Of a DNA stretch of 5,160 bases, positions 4,596 through 5,160 are shown in pieces. The first letter of the stretch is position 1. The number at the start of each line of letters is the position of its first letter. The notes beneath the pieces are model-generated. The model had not been told where the DNA came from, did not search any database, and worked only from the letters and a program-made list of their open reading frames with translations. The translations under genes were made by a program, and so were the position numbers. The DNA lies in assembly GCA_002779455.1 (NCBI GenBank), contig PEWM01000071.1, positions 1 through 5,160 of the forward strand, written 5' to 3'. This DNA is from Deltaproteobacteria bacterium CG07_land_8_20_14_0_80_60_11 (GTDB taxonomy: Bacteria; Desulfobacterota; Desulfobaccia; Desulfobaccales; 0-14-0-80-60-11).

Positions 4596-5160
4596 TCAGG
4601 CGCGGATCGATTTCCCAAGGTCTTTCAGCAATTCCTGGGCGATATTTGGGCTTTCTAGCCGCATAATGCTTTCTTGTGCACTCCCGTAGCTGAGAAGATT
4701 GATGCTGCCGTACCAAACGATTTTCTGGTCGATGACGGCAAATTTCTGATGGATGTTGGCTTTGAACAGCAGGCGCACGCCAGTGCCTTGCAGCGAGGCG
4801 AGAGTTTCCTCTAAGGCTGGCCGGTCCTTATCTTTATAGGCATTTGTCGGTCTGGTGACCACGACCACGGCAACCCTCTTTGCCAATGCCGCTTCCAGGT
4901 TCGGCAACATTTGCCAGGCTCGCCGCCTCGTAACGAAGGGGCTGACAATCACCGCCTCCCGGGCCGCGTTCATCATGTCGTTATGGTAAACGGGGAGGAA
5001 GTTGGTGTTGTCGAATATGATATCGGCGGGTTCCCCCGCGATGCTTTCCGCCTTGGCCCGATAGCCGATAGCGGCATATCCAGCCAGCCTTTTCTGGTAC
5101 ATCTTCTCCAGGGTTCTGACGTGGATATCGACGTAGTCATAGATCTGGACCTCTTTTTTG
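4596..5160 (-). CDS. C-terminal part of a probable SF2 helicase-type protein with a PLD (HKD) nuclease domain; start beyond the window
   Basis: The frame is open to the right edge, so only the last 187 residues are seen. The first Met (5102) is internal: before it the frame reads KKEVQIYDYVDIHVRTLEK, which leads smoothly into MYQKRLAGYAAIGYR. That IYDYVD...L..MYQKRL.GY..IGY pattern resembles the end of the helicase core in large DEAD/DEAH proteins that carry a C-terminal PLD domain. The PLD-like domain follows: FLPVYHNDMMNAAREAVIVSPFV, then the catalytic HKD motif HQKFAVID (His137, Lys139, Asp144 of the visible part) and YGSIN (Gly151-Asn154). One HKD motif is present, as in single-motif nucleases that dimerise. 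Such proteins are known from helicase-primase-nuclease conflict systems (TOTE-like) and other mobile defence loci. The PLD assignment is firm. The helicase part is an inference from about 35 residues and can be checked only with sequence to the right. Confidence 0.8.
   Translation of the reverse strand, partial: KKEVQIYDYVDIHVRTLEKMYQKRLAGYAAIGYRAKAESIAGEPADIIFDNTNFLPVYHNDMMNAAREAVIVSPFVTRRRAWQMLPNLEAALAKRVAVVVVTRPTNAYKDKDRPALEETLASLQGTGVRLLFKANIHQKFAVIDQKIVWYGSINLLSYGSAQESIMRLESPNIAQELLKDLGKSIRA

Noticed and set aside
4596..5102. Stand-alone PLD protein starting at the Met at 5102
   Set aside because: No ribosome site was seen before it, and the frame continues upstream to the window edge with residues that fit a longer protein.
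1..5160. CRISPR array, tRNA or rRNA genes
   Set aside because: No regularly spaced direct repeats, cloverleaf-like segments or rRNA-like stretches were seen on either strand.

Overview
The window reads as a GC-rich bacterial chromosome segment. The gene families, the codon use and the short GC-rich palindromes between genes suggest a deltaproteobacterial-type sulfate-reducer or syntroph lineage (Desulfobacterota-like). That placement is inferred from general resemblance and was not tested. All supported genes lie on the minus strand, so transcription runs from right to left.

Left part (about 1-3400), housekeeping: in order of transcription these are hpt (hypoxanthine phosphoribosyltransferase, 2823-3347), a short single-module Ppx/GppA phosphatase (1752-2714) and guaB (IMP dehydrogenase, 120-1583). 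Hpt makes IMP and GMP from bases, and GuaB commits IMP to guanine nucleotides. Ppx/GppA enzymes hydrolyse polyphosphate or pppGpp, so the cluster joins purine supply to a phosphate or alarmone enzyme. A good promoter (TTGACA, 17 bp, TATTTT) and a strong Shine-Dalgarno precede hpt. The gaps between genes carry short palindromic elements: 48-65, 2746-2768 and 2794-2815, plus a small heptamer repeat at 91-114.

Middle (3399-3707): an AT-richer stretch with no gene. It holds three closely packed hairpins at 3530-3610, one of them with a GAAA tetraloop on the minus strand, and marks the border between housekeeping and accessory genes.

Right part (3708-5160), accessory and defence-like: a minimal nucleotidyltransferase (MNT, 4135-4470) overlaps by 11 bp a HEPN-domain gene (3708-4145). 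The HEPN frame is broken by an in-frame TAA at its 29th codon, and the MNT seems to lack its third catalytic aspartate, so this toxin-antitoxin-like pair looks decayed. Upstream of it, running off the right edge, is the C-terminal end of a larger protein with a phospholipase D (HKD) nuclease domain. The residues before its first internal Met stay open to the window edge and resemble the end of an SF2 helicase, as in helicase-PLD conflict-system proteins. A two-copy 10-bp direct repeat spaced exactly 20 bp lies between this gene's terminator and the MNT-HEPN pair and could be an operator.

The most interesting points are the broken HEPN/MNT module, the edge-truncated helicase-PLD protein, the hairpin cluster, and a leucine in the normally Ser/Thr position of the PRPP loop of Hpt. 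No complete undescribed system is visible, but the right edge looks like the start of a defence island that continues outside the window.
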